Assembly (NCBI RefSeq): GCF_042434395.1
Contig: NZ_JBHLTP010000012.1
Location: forward strand, 129,552-193,551
Reading direction: 5' to 3'
From: Pontibacillus salicampi
Lineage (GTDB): Bacteria > Bacillota > Bacilli > Bacillales > BH030062
Length of the DNA: 64,000 bases
The notes under the pieces are model-generated. The model was given only the letters and a program-made list of their open reading frames with translations, was not told the DNA's origin and did not search any database. Positions 24,731 through 32,979 of the stretch are shown piece by piece. Each line of letters begins with the position of its first letter. Positions within the stretch are counted from its first letter, which is position 1. The position numbers were made by a program, and so were the translations under genes.

Positions 24731-24791
24731 TGGTGTCACTCCTCTTAAAGATCTTCACTCTATATTGTCTGCTGATGGAAGGCAAATATAC

Positions 24792-24820
24792 AAAAAACAG
24801 ATAACCATTGGTTACCTGTT
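24792..24820 (-). terminator. Terminator overlapping the fbpB-like stop
   Basis: ACAGATAACC (24797-24806) pairs with GGTTACCTGT (24810-24819), and six T follow on the minus strand. The stem contains the stop codon of the FbpB-family gene and separates it from sspN. Confidence 0.8.
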
Positions 24821-24946
24821 TAATGTATCGTTCATTCGCTGATCTATTTTTTCTTCAATTTGGTTAATTAAATCTTCATCCTCAATAATAGCCTGACGAT
24901 TTAGCTGTATGAGTTCCTCAAAAGTAGGTTTTTTCTTTCTGCTCAT
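24812..24946 (-). CDS. FbpB-family small basic protein
   Basis: The 44-aa protein begins MSRKKKPTFEELIQLNRQA and continues as a charged helix (IIEDEDLINQIEEKIDQRM). That layout, a basic start, an FEELI core and a paired-charge helix, is the FbpB (Fur-regulated basic protein) family. In B. subtilis FbpB works with the iron-sparing sRNA FsrA; members near sspN are common in bacilli and their role is not known. The ribosome site is AAAGGAGCG, followed by AAATCCCC before ATG 24944-24946. Its own terminator overlaps the stop. No Fur box is evident. Confidence 0.75.
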   Translation of the reverse strand: MSRKKKPTFEELIQLNRQAIIEDEDLINQIEEKIDQRMNDTLNR

Positions 24947-25010
24947 GGGGATTTCGCTCCTTTTAGGTTGTTACTAAAGGATTACCCTAATTTTCAGAAA
25001 ATATACCTGT

Positions 25011-25598
25011 TTATTTGAGTTTTTCTTTCATCTCCTTCATATAGGACATATTCATAGGACCTACCTTTGGAGCCTGTTGAATGGTTCCGTCTGTCCCGAT
25101 GAAATAAGTGGTCGGCAAGGCTTGGGCTCGAAAAAGGCTGTTTGCATCATTGTTAGGATCAAGCAGCACCTTAAATGTATATCCATTTTCCTTCACATAT
25201 TGAGCAATTTTGTCTCTTCCGCCTGTTTCCGTAGCTGTTGCATTTACCGCAATAATGGTTACTTCCTCGCCATATTCTTCATGAAATTGCTGCATTTCTG
25301 GCATTTCCTCTCGACAAGGTGGGCACCAGGTGGCCCAGAAATTTAAGTATACTTTTTGCCCTCTAAAATCAGATAAATGCACTTTTTCTCCCTCTAGCGT
25401 TTCTAATTGAACATCAGGTGCTTCTTCGCCTACCTTTAATCCCTTCGGTGCATTGGGAGGTGTCATAGCTGATCCCTCAGGTGCTTCACTCGTGGAGTGC
25501 TGGTCACTTTTAGCGGTTGAGCTTGTATCTAATACACTGTAGATGGTATATCCAAATAAAGCTAATATAATAACAGCACCAATGATGCGTTTCATCAT
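25011..25598 (-). CDS. yneN: ResA/TlpA-like thiol-disulfide oxidoreductase YneN
   Basis: The 195-aa protein has an N-terminal membrane anchor (IIGAVIILALFGYTIYSVLD) and an extracellular thioredoxin domain with WATWCPPCREEMPEM, a CxxC active site of the ResA/TlpA class. It should reduce disulfides outside the membrane, for example in cytochrome c or spore proteins. It is the B. subtilis yneN orthologue by place (next to citB and tlp). The start ATG overlaps the stop of the preceding membrane gene (ATGA), with AAAGGA 10 bases upstream; an adjacent second ATG (25595) is possible. Confidence 0.92.
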   Translation of the reverse strand: MMKRIIGAVIILALFGYTIYSVLDTSSTAKSDQHSTSEAPEGSAMTPPNAPKGLKVGEEAPDVQLETLEGEKVHLSDFRGQKVYLNFWATWCPPCREEMPEMQQFHEEYGEEVTIIAVNATATETGGRDKIAQYVKENGYTFKVLLDPNNDANSLFRAQALPTTYFIGTDGTIQQAPKVGPMNMSYMKEMKEKLK

Positions 25599-26266
25599 TT
25601 TAAACACTTCCTTTTTCCAGTTACTCTGAAGTCTAATACGTACAAGGCAAGCCAAACGGCAAACCCCGTCCAAATCCACCAATCGGTTATGTGAACAGTA
25701 TGAAAGATAATATAGGTGAAAATAAGGGCAGGAATAATAGATAATGCGACACGAACACTAAAGATTCCGTTATGAAGAGCATTCTTTGCAAACCAATAGG
25801 AAAGCGAGGCAAAAATACAAATGATACCAATCACAATGCCTTCCTTATATATGGTAAATATATATGTACTTGCACTCCAATATACCCCAACAAAAAACAA
25901 TAATGATGACATAGTAAGTTGAAACAGCTGTGTAGTGCTCAACGAATCCTTCCGAAGAATAACGTAATACATGCCTATTGCTGATGTCAATCCAAGCATT
26001 ATCCCTAAGGTACCGCCATTGTAATATATAAGCCGTAGCGGGTTAGCGAAGACATCAATGGGATGTAAAATTATATAGCTACCTTTCCAAATTAGAACAC
26101 CCGCTGTACATGCATAGGCTAATTCCATCGGAACGAATTGGGTCGTTACAATGGCATGCTTTCGTTGTAGTATGTATAACCACAGCATCGCAAGAAGAAC
26201 AGAAAGGATGTATGTAAAAGATTGTGCTGATAAAACAAATGGCCCTAAGGCTAATGTATAATTCAT
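25595..26266 (-). CDS. Multi-pass membrane protein, Lgt-like fold
   Basis: The 223-aa protein has about seven membrane segments. Its opening (LALGPFVLSAQSFTYILSVL) and the stretch GSYIILHPIDVFANPLRL then YYNGGTLGIMLGL resemble prolipoprotein diacylglyceryl transferase (Lgt). However, the HGGL motif with Lgt's essential histidine is absent, and the protein is shorter at the C-terminus. It is probably not a working Lgt. The gene overlaps the thioredoxin-like yneN by four bases, so the two are translated together; a membrane partner or electron donor for YneN is possible. The start at 26266 has AAGGAG 7 bases upstream. Similarity to Lgt is my reading, not a search result. Confidence 0.6.
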   Translation of the reverse strand: MNYTLALGPFVLSAQSFTYILSVLLAMLWLYILQRKHAIVTTQFVPMELAYACTAGVLIWKGSYIILHPIDVFANPLRLIYYNGGTLGIMLGLTSAIGMYYVILRKDSLSTTQLFQLTMSSLLFFVGVYWSASTYIFTIYKEGIVIGIICIFASLSYWFAKNALHNGIFSVRVALSIIPALIFTYIIFHTVHITDWWIWTGFAVWLALYVLDFRVTGKRKCLK

Positions 26267-26423
26267 GTATGTTCTCCTTACATGCAACTTTTGATTCTAA
26301 TATTAAGGAGAAATGGAAGAGATGTAAAGGAGCTTACGTCAGATGTTAGGATTTTGTCACTATTGATTTGACCAGACCGTACTCTTTTCATTTCATCTCC
26401 CATATGGGGAATATGTAACACAA

Positions 26424-26461
26424 AACGAACCGCTCAGGCATTCATACCTTAACGGTTCGTT
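26424..26461 (-). terminator. Terminator of citB
   Basis: AACGAACCGCTCAGG (26424-26438) pairs with CCTTAACGGTTCGTT (26447-26461), with one mismatch and a G-T pair; T-rich sequence follows on the minus strand. It lies just past the aconitase stop. Confidence 0.85.
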
Positions 26462-26473
26462 CCATTGTTAACA

Positions 26474-29188
26474 CTATGTTGTTTGTAATTTATCTCTTAA
26501 TACTTTTTGTAAAATACCACCGTGGCGATAATAATCAATTTCTACCCCACTATCGAAACGTGCTACTACATTGAAGTGCGTTTTATTTCCTTCTTCATCC
26601 GTAGCTGTAACTTCTACCAAATCATGAGGCTTAACTGTTTCATCAATGTTAATATCAAAGCTTTCTTTTCCTGTTAGCCCTAGTGAATCAGCGCTGTCTC
26701 CTTCTTTAAATTGAAGAGGAAGTACGCCCATCATAACTAGGTTAGAACGGTGAATACGCTCAAAGCTTTCCGCTATAACTGTTTTAATGCCTAGAAGGTT
26801 TGTACCTTTTGCAGCCCAGTCACGAGAGCTTCCCATCCCGTAATCCTTACCTGCAACTACAATTAAGTTGGTACCATCTTCTTGATACTTCATGGCAGCA
26901 TCATAAATTGGCATAACCTGTTCTGTAGGCCAGTACGTTGTATAACCACCTTCTGTGCCTGGGGCTAATTTATTTCGAATTCTAATATTGGCAAATGTTC
27001 CTCGCATCATAACTTCGTGATTTCCTCGACGAGAACCGTAGGAATTAAAATTACGAGGCGATACACCTTTATCCTGTAAATATTGACCAGCTGGCATGTC
27101 CTTCGCAATAGCACCTGCAGGGCTGATATGGTCCGTAGTGACAGAATCACCAAACTTACCAATGGCACGCAGATTCTTTAAATCCTTCACTTTGTCTGGA
27201 TCTTTAGCTAATCCAACGAAGAAAGGAGGGTTTTGGATGTAAGTAGATTCCTCATCCCAATCATACAATGGTTCATCCGTTGTATTGATTTCATTCCATT
27301 TCTCATTTGAATCAAATACATCTTCATACTCTTTACGGAAGATTTCCGGATTAACATTTTTATCGATTTCATTTTTGATTTCATCCATTGTTGGCCAGAG
27401 GTCATGGAAGAATACATCCTTCCCATCCTTATCCTGACCAATCGGCTCTTTGTAAAGATCCACATCTACTGTTCCTGCTAGGGCATATGCAACAACAAGT
27501 GGTGGAGATGCAAGATAGTTTGCTTTTACAAGCGGATGAATACGTCCTTCGAAGTTACGGTTTCCAGAAAGAACAGAGGATACCGTTAAATCATTCTCTG
27601 CAATAGCTTCCTCAATTTCAGGTGCAAGCGGTCCTGAATTTCCGATACAGGTTGTACAGCCGTAGCCTACCAGGTTAAAGCCTAATTGTTCCAGATATTG
27701 CATAAGCCCTGAATCCTCTAGGTAGCGTGTCACTACTTTTGAGCCTGGAGCTAGAGATGTTTTAACATATTCTGGTACCTCTAGACCTTTTTCTACAGCT
27801 TTTTTCGCCAATAAGCCCGCTCCAAGCATTACATGAGGATTGGAGGTATTGGTGCAAGAGGTTATAGCAGCAATAGCTACACCACCTGTTTTCATGTTAG
27901 AGCTCTTTCCATTTGGATGCTCTATCGTTACTGCTTTATCTTTCTCTTTGTCACTTAGGCCAAAGCCTTGATTTCCTTCCGGTGCAGTTAATGCATGGTT
28001 AAAGGATTCCTTCATTTCTGAAAGTGGAATTAAATCTTGAGGACGCTTAGGACCAGACAGGTTAGGTTCCAGCTCACTAAGGTCAATTTCCACTAAATCT
28101 GTAAATTCTGGATCTTCCTGATCAGGAGAATAGAAAAGGTCGTTCTCTTTACAATATTGTTCTACTACCTGGATATGTTCTTCTGTACGTCCCGTTAGAC
28201 GAAGGTATTCCAGTGATTCTTTATCTACAGGGAAGAATCCGCACGTTGCTCCATATTCTGGAGCCATGTTAGAAATGGTTGCTCGGTCAGCTAGCGGCAT
28301 GTCTGTCAAGCCTGGTCCGAAGAATTCTACGAACTTGCCTACTACGTTTTTCTCACGAAGCTTTTGTGTAACCTTTAGTGCAAGGTCAGTAGCAGTAGTC
28401 CCAGATGGGAAGCTTCCCTTTAGCTTAACACCAATTACTTCTGGAGCAGGGAAATAAGAAGGCTGTCCGAGCATACCTGCTTCGGCCTCAATGCCTCCAA
28501 CTCCCCAGCCCAGAACACCAAGACCATTAATCATAGTAGTATGGGAATCTGTTCCCACTAGTGTATCTGGATATGTCTCATATTCGCCGTTGTCATTTTC
28601 AACGGCATGCACAACGTTCGCTAAGTATTCCAGGTTTACCTGGTGAACAATTCCAGTTGCAGGTGGAACTGCCTGATAATTGTTAAAGGCTTTTTTAGCC
28701 CAATTCAAAAATTCATACCGTTCTTTGTTACGTTCAAACTCTAATTCCATATTTGCTTTTAAGGCATTTGGCGTACCATATTCATCTACTTGCACAGAGT
28801 GGTCAATAACAAGGTCAACTGGAACCTCTGGATTGATTTCATCAGGGCTTCCCCCCATATCAACCATAGCTTTTCGCAATGAAGCTAAGTCCACAACTGC
28901 TGGAACCCCAGTAAAGTCCTGTAAAATAACACGAGAAGGCTTAAATGGAACATCAACGCTTTCCGCATCTTTGCTTCCCCATTTTGCTAATTTCTCGATG
29001 TGTTCCTTTTGAATTACTTCTCCGTCTTCCTGACGAAGAACGGATTCAAGAAGGACACGAATGGAGTATGGGAGACGAGATATCTTCCCGTAGCCTGCAT
29101 CTTCAAGCTTGCTTAACTGGTAATAATTATACTTTTTGCCATTCACTTCAAATTGATTACGCGCATGAAAAGTATCGTTTCGTGCCAT
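26474..29188 (-). CDS. citB: Aconitate hydratase (aconitase A)
   Basis: The 904-aa TCA-cycle enzyme interconverts citrate and isocitrate through a [4Fe-4S] cluster. Cluster ligands are visible in SCTNTSNPHVM and YGCTTCIGNSGPL, and the C-terminal swivel domain has GMGSSRDWAAKGTNLLG and AESFERIHRSNL. Length is normal for the AcnA/IRP1 class (B. subtilis CitB 909 aa), which can also bind mRNA. It is a single-gene unit with its own terminator. Upstream (29189-29370) it shares a divergent region with sspO. That region holds a hairpin at 29219-29242 and a partial cre-like site. Confidence 0.97.
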   Translation of the reverse strand: MARNDTFHARNQFEVNGKKYNYYQLSKLEDAGYGKISRLPYSIRVLLESVLRQEDGEVIQKEHIEKLAKWGSKDAESVDVPFKPSRVILQDFTGVPAVVDLASLRKAMVDMGGSPDEINPEVPVDLVIDHSVQVDEYGTPNALKANMELEFERNKERYEFLNWAKKAFNNYQAVPPATGIVHQVNLEYLANVVHAVENDNGEYETYPDTLVGTDSHTTMINGLGVLGWGVGGIEAEAGMLGQPSYFPAPEVIGVKLKGSFPSGTTATDLALKVTQKLREKNVVGKFVEFFGPGLTDMPLADRATISNMAPEYGATCGFFPVDKESLEYLRLTGRTEEHIQVVEQYCKENDLFYSPDQEDPEFTDLVEIDLSELEPNLSGPKRPQDLIPLSEMKESFNHALTAPEGNQGFGLSDKEKDKAVTIEHPNGKSSNMKTGGVAIAAITSCTNTSNPHVMLGAGLLAKKAVEKGLEVPEYVKTSLAPGSKVVTRYLEDSGLMQYLEQLGFNLVGYGCTTCIGNSGPLAPEIEEAIAENDLTVSSVLSGNRNFEGRIHPLVKANYLASPPLVVAYALAGTVDVDLYKEPIGQDKDGKDVFFHDLWPTMDEIKNEIDKNVNPEIFRKEYEDVFDSNEKWNEINTTDEPLYDWDEESTYIQNPPFFVGLAKDPDKVKDLKNLRAIGKFGDSVTTDHISPAGAIAKDMPAGQYLQDKGVSPRNFNSYGSRRGNHEVMMRGTFANIRIRNKLAPGTEGGYTTYWPTEQVMPIYDAAMKYQEDGTNLIVVAGKDYGMGSSRDWAAKGTNLLGIKTVIAESFERIHRSNLVMMGVLPLQFKEGDSADSLGLTGKESFDINIDETVKPHDLVEVTATDEEGNKTHFNVVARFDSGVEIDYYRHGGILQKVLRDKLQTT

Positions 29189-29300
29189 AAACTATTTACC
29201 CCCTCAAACAATATAAATCGAGAAAGCCTCTTCGGCTTCTCCTACCCCAAATGATAACTTTCAGATTATTAAAAAGAAAATCTGCAATTTACATTTTAAA

Positions 29301-29314
29301 TGAAAACGATTTAT
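29301..29314 (+). promoter_or_regulatory. Partial cre-like site between citB and sspO
   Basis: TGAAAACGATTTAT matches the catabolite-responsive consensus TGWAANCGNTNWCA at 12 of 14 positions. It lies about 115 bp upstream of citB in the divergent region. Two mismatches at the end weaken it. Confidence 0.3.
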
Positions 29315-29370
29315 AAGTAAAATATTTCGTTACAAATTTTCTAATAATAAAGATCAGGAGGTGGTAAAAA

Positions 29371-29523
29371 GTGAACAGTAAACGAAAATCAAATCATGCA
29401 GCAACTGGAATGAACCATGCCAAGGCTCAAGGTAAGGGTGCTGGTTTTAATGAAGAGGGAAAACAAAACCCAAGAATGCCAGAAGAAATAATGAATAATC
29501 AAAAACGCAAAAAAAATCAATAA
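29371..29523 (+). CDS. sspO: Small acid-soluble spore protein SspO
   Basis: The 50-aa protein uses a GTG start with AGGAGGTGG upstream. It reads NSKRKSNHAATGMNHAKAQGKGAGF, the SspO pattern (KRKANH...GMNDAKSQGKGAG in B. subtilis), and ends in lysine/asparagine-rich sequence. It is a minor forespore protein. In B. subtilis sspO and sspP (cotK, cotL) form an operon next to citB. Here an unrelated minus-strand gene separates sspO from sspP. Confidence 0.93.
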   Translation: MNSKRKSNHAATGMNHAKAQGKGAGFNEEGKQNPRMPEEIMNNQKRKKNQ

Positions 29524-29540
29524 TTCTTATTTCCATAAAA

Positions 29541-29570
29541 AAATCGGCTTCCATAACGGAAGACCGATTT
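29541..29570. terminator. Bidirectional terminator of sspO and the 86-aa gene
   Basis: AAATCGGCTTCC pairs with GGAAGACCGATTT (one bulge), with runs of A before and T after, so it stops transcripts from both sides. Confidence 0.85.
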
Positions 29571-29572
29571 TT

Positions 29573-29833
29573 TTATTGAGATATGTCATCCATCAATGAT
29601 TGCAAATCTTGCTGATATTGCTTTAATTGCTCGTATTGATGTTCACTGGCAACCTCTAACGCTTTATCAATTTGAACATACGCTTCATTCACTTCTTGTG
29701 TTAAATGGGCAAGTTCTTTGCCATAGTCTGCTTTTCCAATGGACGTAATTCGCTGTTCGTTAGCATTTACAGCCTGTGTATAGCCTTGTTGAGCAGCTTG
29801 GAAAGCTTGTTGCTTATCCTTATGATAGGGCAT
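29573..29833 (-). CDS. 86-aa helical protein, YtzC (DUF2524)-like
   Basis: The protein is soluble, glutamine-rich and built for a two-helix coiled coil (AAQQGYTQAVNANEQRI; EVNEAYVQIDKALEVASE; YEQLKQYQQDLQSLMDD). Its length and glutamine pattern resemble B. subtilis YtzC (DUF2524), a protein of unknown role. The start has AAAGGTGG upstream. It lies on the minus strand between sspO and sspP, splitting what is a single operon in B. subtilis, so it was probably inserted here. The family call is from memory of the pattern. Confidence 0.6.
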   Translation of the reverse strand: MPYHKDKQQAFQAAQQGYTQAVNANEQRITSIGKADYGKELAHLTQEVNEAYVQIDKALEVASEHQYEQLKQYQQDLQSLMDDISQ

Positions 29834-29958
29834 ATAGACACCACCTTTATTTCTTTATACCGTAGTATGACCTAATTAAAAAAAGCCCATACATTGGGAT
29901 GTATAGGAGAATTCATTGCGTCAAACAATAAAACTACAATAGGAAAGGAGGAATTGCT

Positions 29959-30111
29959 ATGTCCGGAAAACCAAAAGGACCAAAGCAGCAAGACCGTGTA
30001 AATCTTCCTAAAAGTAAACCACAGCCATACGGTGAACAGATGAGTGGCTCACATCGCACGAAAAATGGGAACCATACTCGTCAGAAAAACCACGCATCCC
30101 ATGATATGTAA
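29959..30111 (+). CDS. sspP: Small acid-soluble spore protein SspP
   Basis: The 50-aa protein ends GNHTRQKNHASHDM, almost the same as the SspP C-terminus in B. subtilis, after a basic, proline-rich start (MSGKPKGPKQQDRV). AAAGGAGG lies 9-10 bases before the ATG. A hairpin without a T-run (AGGGGAATGC/GCATCCCCCT, 30125-30150) follows. It is a minor spore-core protein. Confidence 0.93.
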   Translation: MSGKPKGPKQQDRVNLPKSKPQPYGEQMSGSHRTKNGNHTRQKNHASHDM

Positions 30112-30210
30112 CAACTTAAACTTGTAGGGGAATGCTTACCGCATCCCCCTAGATACGTTCCCCATATTTGTTTTGTTGAGGCTGTACTTGGAACTAAGTG
30201 TAACTGCCTA

Positions 30211-30579
30211 TTATTTCAGAGTAGAGCTCTTTGTTAAGATGTGAATCCCCTTCGTAAGCAAATCTGTATAATATGTATGCTCCTTGGTTTGTGTATGCTT
30301 CTCTAATACTTCCTTCATCCATACAAAGCAGTTTATTAACATAGAGGTTGCTATTCCTCTAGCAGTCAAAACACCGTTTACCCATTCTACATAATCCAGA
30401 AAAATCGAATCCATTTTATACATTGCCGCCGCTTCCAGTTGTTCAATATGGTACTGCGTATCCTGTCGAATATGCTCCAGCTTTTCTTCATCATAATACA
30501 CGATTAATTCTGGGTGGGTTTGGATGAATTTATCATAGACAACATTTATTGTTTCTTCACGTAAGGTTACGGAATACAA
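30211..30579 (-). CDS. Unknown 122-aa helical protein next to a sporulation kinase
   Basis: I do not recognise the family. The protein is soluble and mostly helical, with no signal peptide. A long amphipathic first half (IRQDTQYHIEQLEAAAMYKMDS) leads into FLDYVEWVNGVLTARGIATSML. That is reminiscent of four-helix sensor bundles, but no ligand residues stand out. It uses a TTG start (30577-30579) with AGGAGG 7 bases upstream. It lies 73 bp downstream of the kinase gene, with the kinase terminator between them, so it is probably transcribed separately. Confidence 0.65.
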   Translation of the reverse strand: MYSVTLREETINVVYDKFIQTHPELIVYYDEEKLEHIRQDTQYHIEQLEAAAMYKMDSIFLDYVEWVNGVLTARGIATSMLINCFVWMKEVLEKHTQTKEHTYYTDLLTKGIHILTKSSTLK

Positions 30580-30630
30580 TACATCCCCTCCTCTTTATCT
30601 TACTGTATAATACTATCTAGAAGAATACAC

Positions 30631-30660
30631 AAAAAAGAATGCTTAAATTACTTTAAGCAT
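30631..30660 (-). terminator. Terminator overlapping the kinase stop
   Basis: ATGCTTAAA (30639-30647) pairs with TTTAAGCAT (30652-30660), followed on the minus strand by TCTTTTTT. The last kinase codons and stop lie in the stem. Confidence 0.85.
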
Positions 30661-31789
30661 CCATTTCTTGTATGGGCAAGAGAACTCGGAAAATACTACC
30701 GAACGGTTCGTTATTAATAATTTCTAATCTTCCATGATGGCGTTCTAATATTTGCTTCGTAATCATTAGACCAAGTCCTGTTCCATTCTTCTTCGTCGTG
30801 AAGAATGGTTCTGTTATTTTATTGATTAGATGTCTCGGTATTCCAGGCCCTTCATCTTTCACATCGATTGCGTAAAAGGAGTCTATCTGCCTCGTTTCTA
30901 TTGTAATTTGCCCACCATCTTCCATGACCTCAACCGCATTTTTGATGACATTTATGAACACCTGTTTAATCTGTGAGCGATCGCAATGTACGTAATAATT
31001 TTGATTACAATCCAGAACAAGGTGTATATGCTGTAGCTTAGCCTGTGACTCCAGCAGAGTACATACATCCTCTAACATAGAGGCTAGCGATTCCGATTTA
31101 ATATCGTTTGTCATCGGCTTGGATATAAATAATAATTCTGAGGTGATGGTCTCCATCTTTTCAATTTCCTCATTCATTATAGAATAATATCCCTCTTTCC
31201 CCTCCACCCCTAGTTGCAGGAGCTGTAAAAAGCCTTTAATAGAGGTAAGGGGATTGCGTATTTCATGAGCTATCCCTGCAGCCAGCTGACCAGCTACTGA
31301 CATCTTCTCAGAACGAATCATCATCTCTTCAGCTTCTTTGCGATCGGAGATATCCCTTGTAACAACAAGTATGGATTGTGCCCCATTTTCCTGAACCAGC
31401 ATAGACATCTTTGATTCAACCCAAATATACTTGCCATTTTTTTGCCTAACTTGCAATTCAAGCGTTGCTTCTTGCTCAGGATGTTTCCAAAAAATCTGCA
31501 GGAGCTTTTCTTGGTCGTGAGGAGATAAGTATGTTAATGCCCTGCTGCCCTTCATTTCAACAGCATTGTATCCTAATAATTTGTGTACGGAAGGAGTTAC
31601 ATATTGGAGTCTTCCTCGTTTGTCACATACACAAATAACATCAAACCCATTCTCTTCTATCCATGATAAATATGTAGTTGGTAAGTTATGAAAAGAAAAA
31701 TGTGCACTAGTCCCATTGGATTGGGCATGTGGTGTGTGCTGCTCCCAATCTTCATCTTCATTACGATATTGTTTAGAATGATCTACCAT
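30653..31789 (-). CDS. PAS-domain sensor histidine kinase, sporulation type
   Basis: The 378-aa protein has no membrane segment. One PAS domain lies at residues about 45-150 (FDVICVCDKRGRLQYVTPS, VVTRDISDRKEAEE). The phosphoacceptor helix is AGIAHEIRNPLTSIKGFLQLL near residue 175, and the ATPase has the N box VIKNAVEVMEDGG, G1 DEGPGIP and G2 GTGLGLMI. The H-box wording is that of the KinA-KinE kinases feeding Spo0F, so it is likely a sporulation phosphorelay kinase. No partner response regulator is adjacent, as usual for Kin proteins. GAGGGGG lies 7 bases before the start. In B. subtilis this slot, between yneK and sspP, holds cotM. Confidence 0.88.
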   Translation of the reverse strand: MVDHSKQYRNEDEDWEQHTPHAQSNGTSAHFSFHNLPTTYLSWIEENGFDVICVCDKRGRLQYVTPSVHKLLGYNAVEMKGSRALTYLSPHDQEKLLQIFWKHPEQEATLELQVRQKNGKYIWVESKMSMLVQENGAQSILVVTRDISDRKEAEEMMIRSEKMSVAGQLAAGIAHEIRNPLTSIKGFLQLLQLGVEGKEGYYSIMNEEIEKMETITSELLFISKPMTNDIKSESLASMLEDVCTLLESQAKLQHIHLVLDCNQNYYVHCDRSQIKQVFINVIKNAVEVMEDGGQITIETRQIDSFYAIDVKDEGPGIPRHLINKITEPFFTTKKNGTGLGLMITKQILERHHGRLEIINNEPFGSIFRVLLPIQEMDA

Positions 31790-32063
31790 TCATTCGCCCC
31801 CTCAACTATACAGGACATACTAACATTTTATCCCACAAAATCATGACTCTTCAAGCAAGAATGAAAAAAACCGGGAAAAAGCTCTATATTTGGTAGGATT
31901 TCAATATTGCTCCTGTTACTTGCCATTCTATTCAGAGAATTTTATAATATTACTGTCGAAATTCTTCGCTCTCTCCTTGTTGGATATGACAATGAGAGAT
32001 AGACCACTAAACCATTCTGTGCTATTCTAGGCAGTAAGAGAGAAGACGAAAAAGGTGATGACA

Positions 32064-32492
32064 ATGAATACTAGTTTCGCCCTGTTTATAGTTGCCTGGA
32101 CCATTATTATGGTCGTGCTGCTGGCTATTGGCGGATATTTCATGTTTCGGAAATTTTTGAAACGACTGCCAAAGGAAGACGGGAAATCCATAATAGATTG
32201 GGAAGAACATTATATTGAGCAAACCTTGCATATGTGGGGGGAAGAACAGAAAGCATTTCTAGAAGAATTAGTTGCCCCTGTTCCCGAGTTATTCCGAGAT
32301 GTAGCTAAACAAAAAATTGCCGGCAAAATTAGTGAAGTTGCGCTTCGAAAAAAAGCTAACTATATTTCACAAGATATCATAATAGAAGGCTATATTCTCG
32401 CCACCCCAAAACGCGATCATAAGTTTCTGAAGAAAACACTACATGATAAAAATATTGATGTACATCCATACCTGCCCTTATTTGACCAATAA
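32064..32492 (+). CDS. yneK: DUF2621 membrane-anchored protein YneK
   Basis: The 142-aa protein has an N-terminal membrane segment (FALFIVAWTIIMVVLLAIGGYFM) and a charged cytosolic part with conserved DWEEHYIEQTLHMW and VPELFRDVAKQKIAGKI. It matches B. subtilis YneK (DUF2621) in length and position next to the ccd genes. No function is known. I start at ATG 32064, 6 bases after AAGGTG; an ATG two codons earlier is too close to that site. The terminator 32512-32550 follows. Confidence 0.88.
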   Translation: MNTSFALFIVAWTIIMVVLLAIGGYFMFRKFLKRLPKEDGKSIIDWEEHYIEQTLHMWGEEQKAFLEELVAPVPELFRDVAKQKIAGKISEVALRKKANYISQDIIIEGYILATPKRDHKFLKKTLHDKNIDVHPYLPLFDQ

Positions 32493-32511
32493 ACGATACT
32501 GTGTATGTTTC

Positions 32512-32550
32512 ATCCCCTTGAGAGGATTTCCTCCTCACAAGGGGATAATT
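32512..32550 (+). terminator. Terminator of yneK
   Basis: ATCCCCTTG (32512-32520) pairs with CAAGGGGAT (32538-32546), extended inward by GAGGA/TCCTC, with AATTTTAT after it. Confidence 0.75.
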
Positions 32551-32697
32551 TTATCCTCCGTGCCTTTAAGTGAAAATGTATTATTAAATTCAACTATTCA
32601 TAATGGTGCAAGGGTTTAATGCTAACCGAATCTTTCTCCCATGACAGTACCTTTGTATAGATCCTCCTAGCCTCAACGAAGGTTTATGGAACAAATA

Positions 32698-32729
32698 AAT
32701 AACCCCCGGCTTGTAGGCTGGGGGTTATT
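32698..32729. repeat. Hairpin, near-duplicate of the yneJ terminator
   Basis: AATAACCCCCGGC and GCTGGGGGTTATT pair around a short loop. The 32-bp unit differs at two positions from the hairpin at 33151-33182, about 450 bp away. It has no long T-run on either strand. Confidence 0.75.
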
Positions 32730-32739
32730 ACGCTCTCGA

Positions 32740-32880
32740 AAAAGTATGGAGGGCGGTTTGGTTTCTGTTACAAATACTGTGAATGGGCGGAAAATAGCCC
32801 CTGTGAGATTTCGCAGTTGTCCATGCATCCCAGAGGAGTCTGCCCATTTCCACCCCACTGTGCGATAATTAGTGGGAACA
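32740..32880. repeat. Degenerate copy of a Bacillaceae intergenic repeat
   Basis: This stretch contains ATGGGCGGAAA and, about 75 bp on, CAGAGGAGTCTGCCCATTTCC. The motif TCCCAGAGGAGTCTGCCC matches, in the opposite strand, TCCCATAGGAGTCTCGCCC of the better-preserved copy at 32980-33103. No reading frame of interest is present. Confidence 0.5.
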
Positions 32881-32979
32881 GAACCTTACGACAATAAAAG
32901 CCCCTGTTCAATTCCATGCCTACATAGACCTCTTCCTTTCCTCATGGAAGCAGAAGAGGTTCAAGCTCATCGTTCGAAA

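Noticed and set aside
29254..29269. Possible CcpC box (ATAA...TTAT) upstream of citB
   Set aside because: The spacing is 8 rather than the 7 bases of the known site, and A-T-rich DNA gives such matches easily.
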